DNA of 64,000 bases from Streptomyces gardneri (GTDB lineage: Bacteria; Actinomycetota; Actinomycetes; Streptomycetales; Streptomycetaceae). A model generated the notes under the pieces. That model saw only the letters and a program-made list of their open reading frames with translations. It searched no databases and was not told where the DNA came from. The translations under genes were made by a program, and so were the position numbers. Of this stretch, positions 32,417-40,093 are shown piece after piece. Each line of letters begins with the position of its first letter. The first letter of the stretch is position 1. The stretch lies in the NCBI RefSeq assembly GCF_006539185.1, contig NZ_BJMN01000001.1, positions 113,700 to 177,699 of the forward strand, read 5' to 3'.

Positions 32417-33970
32417 ATGCCCACCTTCATGAGCTTCACGACCCCCACGACCTTCACCACGTACGACGGGACCGTGCTCGCCTACCGGACGCTGGGGGAG
32501 GGGGCGGGCGAGCCGCTGATCTGCCTTCCCGGCGGACCCATGCGCGACGCCGCCTACCTCGGCGACCTCGGCGGACTCGCCGCCCATCGCACCCTGGTCG
32601 TGCTCGACCCCCGCGGCGTCGGAGCGAGCGCCGAGCCCGCCGACCCCGGCACGTACCGCTGCGACCGCCAGGTCGGCGACGTCGAGGCCCTCCGCGCCCA
32701 CCTCGGCCTGGAGCGGATCGACCTCCTCGGCCACTCCGCCGCCGGAAACCTCGCCACCCTGTACGCCGCCGCCCACCCCGACCGCGTCCGCTCCCTCGTC
32801 ATCGTCACCTCCAGCGGGTGGGCGCTCGGCCTCGGCACCACCGACGAGGAGTGGGACGAGGCCGTCGAGGTCTTCGCCGATCAGCCGTGGTACGCGGACG
32901 CCCACGCCGGAATCGCCACGATCGGCCCCGACACGCCGCTGCCGCGCGTCCTGGAGATCGTCGCGCCCTTCGGCTACGGCCGCTGGGACGAGGCAGCGCA
33001 GGAGCACGCGGCGGCGGCGGAAGGGCAGATCCGCTGGGAGGCCGCCTCCGCGTACCACGGTGAGGGCGCCTACGACCCGGAGACCACCCGGCGCGCGCTC
33101 ACCGCGCTCAAGGCGCCCGTGCTGATCCTGGCCGGGGAGTACGACGCCGGACCCACCCCGGCCAGGGCCGCCGAGATAGCGACCTGCTTCCCCGACGCCG
33201 AACTCGTCGTCCAGCCCGGCGCCGGGCACTTCCCGTGGGTGGACGACGCGGAGGCCTTCGTCCGCCCGATCGCCGCCTTCCTCGATCCGGAGGTCCGCAC
33301 GGTCACCGTGGACGGCGTTCGCCTCGCCTACCGGGTGAGCGGCCCCGAGGGCGCCCCGCCCGTCGTCCTCGTCCACGGCCGCGGCGAGAACGGCACCGGC
33401 TGGCACGGCGTCAGCGAGGCCCTCGCCGCCGACCACCGGGTGTACGCCCCCGACCTGCGCGGCCACGGACTGAGCGACCGCCCCGGCGGATACGGCTTCG
33501 AGGACCTCCGCGACGAACTCGGCGGCTTCCTGCGCGCCCTCGGCCTCGCCGGGGTGACGGTCGTGGCCCACTCGATGGGCGCCGGGGCCGCGTGCCTCCT
33601 CGCCCAGCGGGAACCCGGCCTGATCGGCCGTCTCGTCCTGGAGGAGCCGCCCGTCTTCCTCCCGCTCGACCCGCCGCGCCCGGTCGCCGAGCGCCCCGAG
33701 GGCCCGCTGGCCGTCGACTGGGAGGTCGTCACGACCACCGACGCCCAGCTGAACGCCCCCGACCCGGCCTGGCGCGAGGGCCTCCCCGCGATCAAGGCCC
33801 CCACCCTCGTCCTCGCCGGAGGCCCGTCCAGCCACGTCCCCCAGGAACAGCTGGCCTGGCTCGGCGAACGCATCCCCGGCGCCCGCCTGGTCACGATCGA
33901 CGCCGGGCATCTGATCCATGAGGCCCGACCGGCGGACTTCCTTGCCGCGCTCAGGGAGTTCGGGATTTAG
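32417..33970 (+). CDS. Tandem two-domain alpha/beta hydrolase
   Basis: A 517-residue protein made of two complete alpha/beta hydrolase domains in one frame. Domain 1 (about 1-290) resembles proline iminopeptidase-like hydrolases: oxyanion L-P-G-G-P-M, nucleophile G-H-S-A-A-G-N and His in G-A-G-H-F-P-W. Domain 2 (about 294-517) has V-H-G-R-G-E-N-G, nucleophile A-H-S-M-G-A-G and His in D-A-G-H-L-I-H-E. Both triads look intact. The junction F-L-D-P-E-V-R-T-V-T-V-D-G is short, without a linker. No frameshift is evident. The start at 32417 has an internal ATG alternative at 32429. CCGTTG (32377-32382) and CAACGG (32393-32398) form an inverted repeat upstream. It converges with the FadD19-like gene 15 bases away. 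Confidence 0.85.
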   Translation: MPTFMSFTTPTTFTTYDGTVLAYRTLGEGAGEPLICLPGGPMRDAAYLGDLGGLAAHRTLVVLDPRGVGASAEPADPGTYRCDRQVGDVEALRAHLGLERIDLLGHSAAGNLATLYAAAHPDRVRSLVIVTSSGWALGLGTTDEEWDEAVEVFADQPWYADAHAGIATIGPDTPLPRVLEIVAPFGYGRWDEAAQEHAAAAEGQIRWEAASAYHGEGAYDPETTRRALTALKAPVLILAGEYDAGPTPARAAEIATCFPDAELVVQPGAGHFPWVDDAEAFVRPIAAFLDPEVRTVTVDGVRLAYRVSGPEGAPPVVLVHGRGENGTGWHGVSEALAADHRVYAPDLRGHGLSDRPGGYGFEDLRDELGGFLRALGLAGVTVVAHSMGAGAACLLAQREPGLIGRLVLEEPPVFLPLDPPRPVAERPEGPLAVDWEVVTTTDAQLNAPDPAWREGLPAIKAPTLVLAGGPSSHVPQEQLAWLGERIPGARLVTIDAGHLIHEARPADFLAALREFGI

Positions 33971-33985
33971 GACCGCCGGCTGCCC

Positions 33986-35635
33986 CTAGGCGCCGCCCTT
34001 CGCGGCCGTTCCCGTCCCCGTGTCCGCCTCCACCGCCACGGTGCGGGCCCAGCGGTAGTCCGCCTTGCCGCTGGGGGAGCGCTGGATCCGGTCCGTGAGG
34101 ACCAGTTGGCGCGGGACCTTGTAGCCCGCCAGGCGCGGGCGGCAGTGGCTCTGCACCGCCTCCAGGTCCAGCGGCGGGGCGTCCGCGCGGAGCTGGACGA
34201 CCGCGGCGACGTGGTTGCCCCAGCGGGCGTCGGGGACTCCGGCGACCAGGGCGTCGTACACGTCGGGGTGGGACTTCAGCGCCTGCTCCACCTCCTCCGG
34301 GTAGACCTTCTCGCCGCCCGTGTTGATGCACTGCGATCCGCGCCCGAGGACGGTGACGACGCCGTGCTCGTCGACGGTCGCCATGTCGCCGAGGAGCACC
34401 CACCGCACGCCGTCCTTCTCGAAGAAGGTCTCGGCGGTCTTGGCCGGGTCGTTGTAGTAGCCGAGCGGGACGTGACCGCGCTGGGCCAGGCGGCCGATCT
34501 CGCCCGTCGCGACGGGCTCGCGGGTCGCCGGGTCGACGACCTGGGTGCGTTCGTTGACGTGCAGCCGGAAGCCCTTGTCCGGGCCGGAGTCGTCCGTCGC
34601 GCGGCCGTTGGAACCGGACTCGGTGGAGCCGAAGTTGTTGAGGAGCAGGACGTTCGGCATGAGCTCCTGGAGCTGGGCCCGCACGGTGTCGGACATGATC
34701 GCCCCGGAGGACGACAGGCTGAAGAGATGGGAGAGGTCGGTGCCCTTGAGGGGGCCGTGCAGCGCGTCGACGAGCGGGCGCAGCATCGCGTCGCCCACGA
34801 GGGAGATGCTGGAGACCTTCTCCTTCTCCAGGGTGCGCAGGACCTCCTCCGGCACGTACTTGCGGTGGAGGACGACCCGCTGGCCGTAGTTGAAGGCGAT
34901 GAACGCCGTCAGCGTGGAGGTGCCGTGCATCAGCGGCGGCGCGGGGAAGAACGTGATGCCGGGGCCGCCGGCCGCGACCCGCTCGGCCAGCTCCTCGGGC
35001 CGCTTCACGGGCTCGCCCGAGGGCTCTCCCCCGAACAGGCCCGCGAAGAACAGGTCCTCCTGGCGCCACAGGACGCCCTTCGGCATGCCGGTCGTGCCAC
35101 CGGTGTAGATGATGAAGAGGTCGTCCCCGGAGCGCGGGCCGAAGCCCCGCTCCGCCGAGCCGGCCGCCTCCGCCTCGGCGTACGGCACGCAGTCGAGCGC
35201 CGGAGCTCCCTCGGGCGGGGTCCCCACCCGCACGAGGTGCCGCAGCATCGAAGTCTGCGGCAGCGCCGCCGCGACCCGCTCCGTGAACTCGGCGTCGAAG
35301 ACGAGCGCGGCGAGGTCGGCGTCCCGGTAGAGGTAGACGAGCTCTTCCTCCACGTACCGGTAGTTGACGTTGACCGGCACGATCCGTGCCTTGAGGCAGG
35401 CGAGGACCGTCTCCAGGTACTCGACGCCGTTGTACAGGTGGAGGCCGAGGTGCTCACCGGGGCGGATGCCCGCGTCGATGAGGTGATGGGCGATCCCGTT
35501 GGCGGCGGCGTCGAGTTCGGCGTACGTGAGACGGCGCTCCGCACCCGTGCCCGGGTGATCGACGTACACCAGAGCCTCGCGGTCCGGGACCACGTCGACC
35601 ACCGATTCGAACAGGTCGGCAAGGTTGTACTCCAC
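33986..35635 (-). CDS. Acyl-CoA synthetase, FadD19-like
   Basis: A 549-residue CoA ligase. Motifs: I-I-Y-T-G-G-T-T-G-M-P-K-G-V near residue 172, P-P-L-M-H-G-T, L-N-N-F-G-S-T-E-S-G, G-R-G-S-Q-C-I-N-T-G-G-E-K-V-Y-P-E-E-V-E and the C-terminal R-S-P-S-G-K-A-D-Y-R-W-A. The G-G-T-T-G loop and the last motif are typical of mycobacterial FadD19/FadD17-type sterol side-chain CoA ligases, and the length equals FadD19. It should charge a steroid or branched fatty acid with CoA. GTG at 35635 is preceded by AGGAGG at ideal spacing. It is divergent from the EchA-like gene, the same arrangement as fadD19/echA19 in M. tuberculosis. Confidence 0.87.
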   Translation of the reverse strand: MEYNLADLFESVVDVVPDREALVYVDHPGTGAERRLTYAELDAAANGIAHHLIDAGIRPGEHLGLHLYNGVEYLETVLACLKARIVPVNVNYRYVEEELVYLYRDADLAALVFDAEFTERVAAALPQTSMLRHLVRVGTPPEGAPALDCVPYAEAEAAGSAERGFGPRSGDDLFIIYTGGTTGMPKGVLWRQEDLFFAGLFGGEPSGEPVKRPEELAERVAAGGPGITFFPAPPLMHGTSTLTAFIAFNYGQRVVLHRKYVPEEVLRTLEKEKVSSISLVGDAMLRPLVDALHGPLKGTDLSHLFSLSSSGAIMSDTVRAQLQELMPNVLLLNNFGSTESGSNGRATDDSGPDKGFRLHVNERTQVVDPATREPVATGEIGRLAQRGHVPLGYYNDPAKTAETFFEKDGVRWVLLGDMATVDEHGVVTVLGRGSQCINTGGEKVYPEEVEQALKSHPDVYDALVAGVPDARWGNHVAAVVQLRADAPPLDLEAVQSHCRPRLAGYKVPRQLVLTDRIQRSPSGKADYRWARTVAVEADTGTGTAAKGGA

Positions 35636-35734
35636 CGTTCCTCCTGACCCCGGTTCGCGCTGACTCGTACGGGTGCGCAGTGACTCGGCGGTCATTAGAG
35701 CGCCGACCGGCGACGGGGGGAAGGGGGTGCGCAG

Positions 35735-35759
35735 AAGAATCTGACTGAGTGTCAGAAAA
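35735..35759. promoter_or_regulatory. Operator-like motif AAGAATCTGAC-N6-TCAGAAAA (copy 2)
   Basis: Identical in all 19 fixed bases and in spacing to the element at 11956-11980. Here TCTGAC and GTCAGA form an inverted repeat. It lies 100 bases from the FadD19-like start and 59 bases from the EchA-like start, so it could control both divergent transcripts. Confidence 0.6.
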
Positions 35760-35783
35760 CTATTGAACTGGAACCCCCACTCC

Positions 35784-35797
35784 TGCAACCTGTTCCA
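35784..35797. promoter_or_regulatory. KstR-consensus palindrome
   Basis: TGCAACCTGTTCCA matches the 14-base KstR consensus TNNAACNNGTTNNA exactly. It lies 22 bases upstream of the EchA-like start. The flanks add a wider CTGGAAC (35768-35774) and GTTCCAG (35792-35798) inverted pair. KstR is the TetR-type repressor of sterol catabolism in mycobacteria and rhodococci; the neighbouring genes are homologues of its regulon. Confidence 0.5.
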
Positions 35798-35818
35798 GAA
35801 CTGGAGACGGGAGACCCC

Positions 35819-36619
35819 ATGGGTGGCACCGAACACCTGGACGTCCGGCGCGAAGGCGCCACGCTCGTACTCACCTTGAACCGGCCCGAGGCCAAGAACG
35901 CCCTCTCGCTGCCGATGCTCGTCGGCCTCCACGACGGCTGGCTGGAGGCCGACGCCGACGACGCGATCCGCTCGATCGTCCTCACCGGCGCGGGCGGCTC
36001 CTTCTGCGCCGGCATGGACCTCAAGGCCCTGGCCGGCAAGGGCATGGAGGGCGAGCAGTACCGGGACCGGCTGAAGGCCGACCCCGACCTGCACTGGAAG
36101 GCGATGCTGCGCCACCACCGCCCGCGCAAACCCGTCATCGCGGCCGTCGAGGGGTACTGCGTCGCCGGCGGCACCGAGATCCTCCAGGGCACCGACATCC
36201 GGGTCGCGGCCGCCTCGGCGACCTTCGGCCTCTTCGAGGTCAAGCGAGGCCTCTTCCCCATCGGCGGCTCCACAGTCCGGCTGCCCCGCCAGATCGCCCG
36301 TACCCACGCCCTCGAAATGCTCCTCACCGGCCGCCCGTACACCGCCGAGGAAGCCGCCCGCATCGGGCTCGTCGGGCGGGTCGTCCCCGACGGCACGGCC
36401 CTGGACGCCGCCCTCGACATCGCCGAGCGGATCAACGCGTGCGGTCCGTTGGCGGTCGAGGCGGTGAAGGCGTCCGTCTACGAGACCGCCGAGATGGCGG
36501 AGACGGAGGGGCTGGCCGCCGAGCTGAAGCGGGGGTGGCCGATCTTCGACACGGCGGACGCGAAGGAGGGGGCGAGGGCGTTCGCGGAGAAACGGACGCC
36601 GGAGTACCGGCGGGAGTGA
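35819..36619 (+). CDS. Enoyl-CoA hydratase/isomerase, EchA-like (crotonase)
   Basis: A 266-residue crotonase. Key segments are L-N-R-P-E-A-K-N-A-L, the first oxyanion-hole region S-F-C-A-G-M-D-L-K-A-L near residue 62, and A-A-V-E-G-Y-C-V-A-G-G-T-E-I, whose Glu is one of the two expected catalytic acids; the second falls at F-P-I-G-G-S, where many hydratases have Glu, so the enzyme may be an isomerase or atypical hydratase. It hydrates trans-2-enoyl-CoA in beta-oxidation. RBS GGAGACGGGAG precedes the ATG. Its place opposite the FadD19-like ligase and upstream of the OB-fold/thiolase genes (with a long inverted repeat between) mirrors echA19 in the sterol side-chain locus. Confidence 0.85.
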   Translation: MGGTEHLDVRREGATLVLTLNRPEAKNALSLPMLVGLHDGWLEADADDAIRSIVLTGAGGSFCAGMDLKALAGKGMEGEQYRDRLKADPDLHWKAMLRHHRPRKPVIAAVEGYCVAGGTEILQGTDIRVAAASATFGLFEVKRGLFPIGGSTVRLPRQIARTHALEMLLTGRPYTAEEAARIGLVGRVVPDGTALDAALDIAERINACGPLAVEAVKASVYETAEMAETEGLAAELKRGWPIFDTADAKEGARAFAEKRTPEYRRE

Positions 36620-36620
36620 C

Positions 36621-36807
36621 GTTTCCCCACCCCGCCCCTTCCCGAACTGGGGCTCCGCCCCAGACCCCGGTCCTCAAACGCCGGACGGGCTGACATCGCC
36701 GCCGCAATCCAGCCCCGCCGGGCGGAACTTCAGCCCCGCCGGCGTTTGAGGCGCGGGGGTCCGGGGGCGGAGCCCCCGGTTACGGGAAGGGGCGGGGTGG
36801 GGGAAGG
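36621..36807. repeat. Long inverted repeat (streptomycete-type palindromic element)
   Basis: Left arm about 36621-36692 and right arm about 36731-36807 are complementary with few mismatches over some 70 bases, including GGGGCTCCGCCCC and CCTCAAACGCCGG with their complements, around a loop of about 38 bases. Elements with this core are common between Streptomyces genes and may act as terminators. It splits echA from the OB-fold gene, so the latter may need its own promoter. Confidence 0.75.
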
Positions 36808-36866
36808 CCCCGCGCAGCGGTCCCACCCGCACCCAGCCCACCCCCCCCCAACGAAGGAGCCGTCCC

Positions 36867-37838
36867 ATGACAGCCGCCGCCCCACCGCCGGAGGCCCTCC
36901 GCGCCCCCCTGGTCGTCGAGTTCCCCTTCACCCGCTCCCTCGGCCCCGTCCAGTCCGCCTTCCTCACCGGACTGCGCGAGCGGACCGTGCTCGGGGCGCG
37001 GACCGAAGCCGGCGAGGTGCTCGTCCCGCCCGTCGAGTACGACCCCGTCACCGCCGCCGAGCTCCGCGAGCTCGTCGAGGTCGGAGTCACCGGCACCGTC
37101 ACCACCTGGGCCTGGAACCCCGAGCCCCGCAGGGGCCAGCCGCTCGCGACCCCCTTCGCCTGGGTCCTCGTCCGTCTCGACGGCGCCGACACCGCCCTCC
37201 TGCACGCCCTCGACGCCCCGGGCCCCGAGGCCGTCCGCACCGGACTGCGCGTCCGGATCCGCTGGGCCGCCGAACGCTCCGGCGCCATCACCGACATCGC
37301 CTGCTTCGAGCCGTACGAGTACGAGAACGACGACCCCGCGACCGGACCGCAGCCCCACGACGGGGAGTTCGGCAACCCCGTCACCGGCATCGTCGCCCCC
37401 GCCCGCCTCGACTACACCTACAGCCCCGGCCGCGCCCAGACCCGCTACCTCCACGCGCTCGCCGGGCGCCGCACCGTCGGCGAACGCTGCCCCTCCTGCG
37501 CCAAGGTGTACGTCCCTCCCCGGGGTGCCTGCCCCACCTGCGGGGTCGCCACCACCGACCAGGTCGAGGTCGGCCCCCGCGGCACCGTCACCACGTACTG
37601 CATCGTGAACATCAAGGCGAAGAACCTCGACATCGAGGTGCCGTACGTCTACGCCCACATCGCCCTCGACGGCGCCGGGCTCGCCCTCCACGGCCGCATC
37701 GGCGGCATCCCCTACGACGAGGTCCGCATGGGCCTGCGCGTCGAACCCGTGTGGAGCGAGGACGGCCGCTACCCCGACCACTACCGGCCCACCGGCGAAC
37801 CCGACGCCGACTACGACACCTACAAGGAGCTGCTGTGA
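36867..37838 (+). CDS. Double OB-fold DUF35 protein, Rv3521-like
   Basis: A 323-residue protein with two DUF35/OB-fold modules. The second contains a rubredoxin-like zinc knuckle, R-C-P-S-C-A-K-V-Y-V-P-P-R-G-A-C-P-T-C-G, near residue 210, followed by an OB barrel (G-T-V-T-T-Y-C-I-V-N, Y-A-H-I-A-L-D-G). The first module lacks the cysteines. DUF35 proteins are partners of thiolase-like enzymes and often supply a hydratase or scaffold function; the ChsH2 C-terminus with Ltp2 is the best-studied steroid example. It overlaps the following thiolase by GTGA, so stoichiometric co-translation is likely. Length is close to that of M. tuberculosis Rv3521. Confidence 0.83.
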   Translation: MTAAAPPPEALRAPLVVEFPFTRSLGPVQSAFLTGLRERTVLGARTEAGEVLVPPVEYDPVTAAELRELVEVGVTGTVTTWAWNPEPRRGQPLATPFAWVLVRLDGADTALLHALDAPGPEAVRTGLRVRIRWAAERSGAITDIACFEPYEYENDDPATGPQPHDGEFGNPVTGIVAPARLDYTYSPGRAQTRYLHALAGRRTVGERCPSCAKVYVPPRGACPTCGVATTDQVEVGPRGTVTTYCIVNIKAKNLDIEVPYVYAHIALDGAGLALHGRIGGIPYDEVRMGLRVEPVWSEDGRYPDHYRPTGEPDADYDTYKELL

Positions 37839-38902
37839 CGCCGCACCGGCCCGCGCGAGAGGTGGCGATCGTCGCCTTCGCCCAGAGCGACCACCGCCGC
37901 CGCACCGACGACCTCTCCGAGGTCGAGATGGTCATGCCCGTCCTGCACGACGTGCTCCGGCAGACCGGACTCAAGGCCTCCGACATCGGGTTCACCTGCT
38001 CCGGCTCCTCCGACTACCTCGCCGGACGGGCCTTCTCCTTCACCATGGCACTCGACGGCGTCGGCGCCTGGCCGCCGATCTCCGAGTCCCACGTCGAGAC
38101 GGACGGCGCCTGGGCCCTGTACGAGGCCTGGGTGAAACTCCTCACCGGGGAGGCCGACACCGCCCTCGTCTACTCCTACGGGAAGTCCTCGCCCGGCTCC
38201 GTACGCGACGTCCTCACCCGCCAGCTGGACCCCTACTACCTCGCCCCGCTCTGGCCCGACTCCGTCGCCCTCGCCGCGCTCCAGGCCCAGGCGCTCGTCG
38301 ACGCGGGGCACACCGACGAACCCGCCCTCGCCGCCATCGCCGAACGGAGCCGGAGCGACGCGGCGGCGAACCCGCACGCCCAACTCCCCGGCGCCCGCCC
38401 CCAGGGCGAGTACGTCGTCCAGCCGCTCCGCACCGGCGACTGCCCGCCCATCGGCGACGGAGCCGCCGCCGTCATCCTCGCCGCCGGCGACCTGGCCCGC
38501 GAGCTCTGCGAACGACCCGCCTGGATCCGGGGCATGGACCACCGTATAGAGGCACACTCCCTCGGCGTCCGCGACCTCACCGACTCGCCCTCCACCCGCC
38601 TCGCCGCCGAGCGCGCCGGAGCCTTCGAGAGGCCCGTCGACACCGCCGAACTCCACGCCCCCTTCACCTCCCAGGAGGTCGTGCTCGCCAAGGCCCTCGG
38701 CCTCGACGAGAGCGTGCGGGTCAACCCCTCCGGCGGAGCCCTCGGCGCCAACCCCGTCATGGCGACGGGCCTCATCCGCCTCGGCGAGGCCGCCGCCCGC
38801 ATCCACCGGGGCGCCTCCGACCGCGCCCTCGCCCACGCCACCTCCGGGCCCTGCCTCCAGCAGAACCTGGTCGCCGTACTGGAAGGGGACCCCCGTGCCT
38901 AA
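37835..38902 (+). CDS. Thiolase-like lipid-transfer protein, Ltp4-like
   Basis: A 355-residue thiolase-superfamily protein starting at GTG 37835 inside the stop of the OB-fold gene. Family features are A-F-A-Q-S-D-H near the N-terminus, S-H-V-E-T-D-G-A-W-A-L in the position of the nucleophile loop, A-E-L-H-A-P-F-T-S-Q-E and the closing N-P-S-G-G-A-L-G-A-N-P. The cysteine of true degradative thiolases is absent from the loop, as in the Ltp aldolase branch of SCP2-thiolase-like enzymes that cleave steroid side-chain beta-hydroxyacyl-CoA by retro-aldol reaction. Length matches mycobacterial Ltp4. It overlaps the next gene by 8 bases and probably forms a complex with the OB-fold protein and its paralogue. 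Confidence 0.82.
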   Translation: MTPHRPAREVAIVAFAQSDHRRRTDDLSEVEMVMPVLHDVLRQTGLKASDIGFTCSGSSDYLAGRAFSFTMALDGVGAWPPISESHVETDGAWALYEAWVKLLTGEADTALVYSYGKSSPGSVRDVLTRQLDPYYLAPLWPDSVALAALQAQALVDAGHTDEPALAAIAERSRSDAAANPHAQLPGARPQGEYVVQPLRTGDCPPIGDGAAAVILAAGDLARELCERPAWIRGMDHRIEAHSLGVRDLTDSPSTRLAAERAGAFERPVDTAELHAPFTSQEVVLAKALGLDESVRVNPSGGALGANPVMATGLIRLGEAAARIHRGASDRALAHATSGPCLQQNLVAVLEGDPRA

Positions 38903-40061
38903 AGAGCCCGTCGCCGTCGTCGGCATCGGCCAGACCAAGCACGTCGCCGCCCGCCGGGACGTCTCGATCGCCGGACTCGTCCGCGAGGCGGCCGTCCGAG
39001 CCCTGGCGGACGCGGAGCTGACCTGGGCGGACATCGACGCCGTCGTCATCGGCAAGGCCCCCGACTTCTTCGAGGGCGTGATGATGCCGGAGCTGTACCT
39101 CGCCGACGCGCTCGGCGCCGTCGGCAAACCCATGCTCCGGGTGCACACGGCCGGATCGGTCGGCGGCTCCACCGCGCTCGTCGCCGCCAACCTCGTCGCG
39201 GCGGGCGTCCACGGGACCGTCCTCACCCTCGCCTTCGAGAAGCAGTCCGAGTCCAACGCCATGTGGGGCCTCTCCCTGCCCGTCCCCTTCCAGCAGCCGC
39301 TGCTCGCCGGGGCCGGAGGCTTCTTCGCCCCGCACGTCCGGGCCTACATGCGCCGCACCGGCGCCCCCGACACGGTCGGCTCCCTCGTCGCGTACAAGGA
39401 CCGGCGCAACGCCCTCAAGAACCCCTACGCCCATCTCCACGAGCACGACCTGACCCTGGAGAAGGTCCAGTCCTCCCCGATGCTCTGGGACCCGATCCGG
39501 TACTCGGAGACCTGCCCGTCCTCGGACGGCGCCTGCGCCATGGTCCTCACGAACCGCGCCGGCGCGGCCCGTGCACCGCGCCCGGCCGCCTGGGTGCACG
39601 GCGGCGCGATGCGCAGCGAACCCACCCTCTTCGCCGGCAAGGACTTCGTCTCGCCGCAGGCGGGCCGGGACTGCGCCGCCGACGTCTACCGGCAGGCCGG
39701 CATCACGGACCCGAGGCGGGAGATCGACGCCGTCGAGATGTACGTGCCGTTCTCCTGGTACGAGCCGATGTGGCTGGAGAACCTCGGCTTCGCCGAGGAG
39801 GGCGAGGGCTGGAAGCTCACCGAGGCCGGAGTGACCGAACTCGACGGCGACCTGCCGGTGAACCCCTCGGGCGGAGTGCTCTCCACCAACCCCATCGGAG
39901 CCTCCGGCATGATCCGCTTCGCCGAGGCCGCGCTCCAGGTGCGCGGCGAGGCGGGCGAACACCAGGTGGAGGGCGCACGGCGGGCGCTCGGCCACGCTTA
40001 CGGAGGCGGCGCGCAGTTCTTCTCCATGTGGCTGGTCGGCGACACCCCGCCCGCCACCTGA
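38895..40061 (+). CDS. Thiolase-like lipid-transfer protein, Ltp3-like
   Basis: A 388-residue thiolase-superfamily protein, GTG start at 38895 overlapping the preceding stop. It shows V-G-I-G-Q-T-K-H, the nucleophile-loop equivalent H-T-A-G-S-V-G-G-S-T-A (no Cys), E-M-Y-V-P-F-S-W-Y-E and the final N-P-S-G-G-V-L-S-T-N-P-I-G-A-S-G. Absence of the reactive Cys again points to a non-thiolytic aldolase-type or acyl-binding role. In mycobacteria and rhodococci ltp3 follows ltp4 in the same order. The gene ends the operon; a leaderless-type promoter for the ACT gene follows immediately. Steroid specificity is inferred from synteny; a branched fatty acid substrate remains possible. Confidence 0.83.
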   Translation: MPKEPVAVVGIGQTKHVAARRDVSIAGLVREAAVRALADAELTWADIDAVVIGKAPDFFEGVMMPELYLADALGAVGKPMLRVHTAGSVGGSTALVAANLVAAGVHGTVLTLAFEKQSESNAMWGLSLPVPFQQPLLAGAGGFFAPHVRAYMRRTGAPDTVGSLVAYKDRRNALKNPYAHLHEHDLTLEKVQSSPMLWDPIRYSETCPSSDGACAMVLTNRAGAARAPRPAAWVHGGAMRSEPTLFAGKDFVSPQAGRDCAADVYRQAGITDPRREIDAVEMYVPFSWYEPMWLENLGFAEEGEGWKLTEAGVTELDGDLPVNPSGGVLSTNPIGASGMIRFAEAALQVRGEAGEHQVEGARRALGHAYGGGAQFFSMWLVGDTPPAT

Positions 40062-40080
40062 ACCGGCCGGCCGGGCAGCT

Positions 40081-40086
40081 TAGGCT
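40081..40086 (+). promoter_or_regulatory. Candidate -10 element, leaderless start of ACT gene
   Basis: TAGGCT ends 7 bases before the ATG at 40094, and no Shine-Dalgarno sequence is present. This layout is typical of leaderless streptomycete transcripts. The -35 region is not distinctive. Confidence 0.4.
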
Positions 40087-40093
40087 GGCCGCC

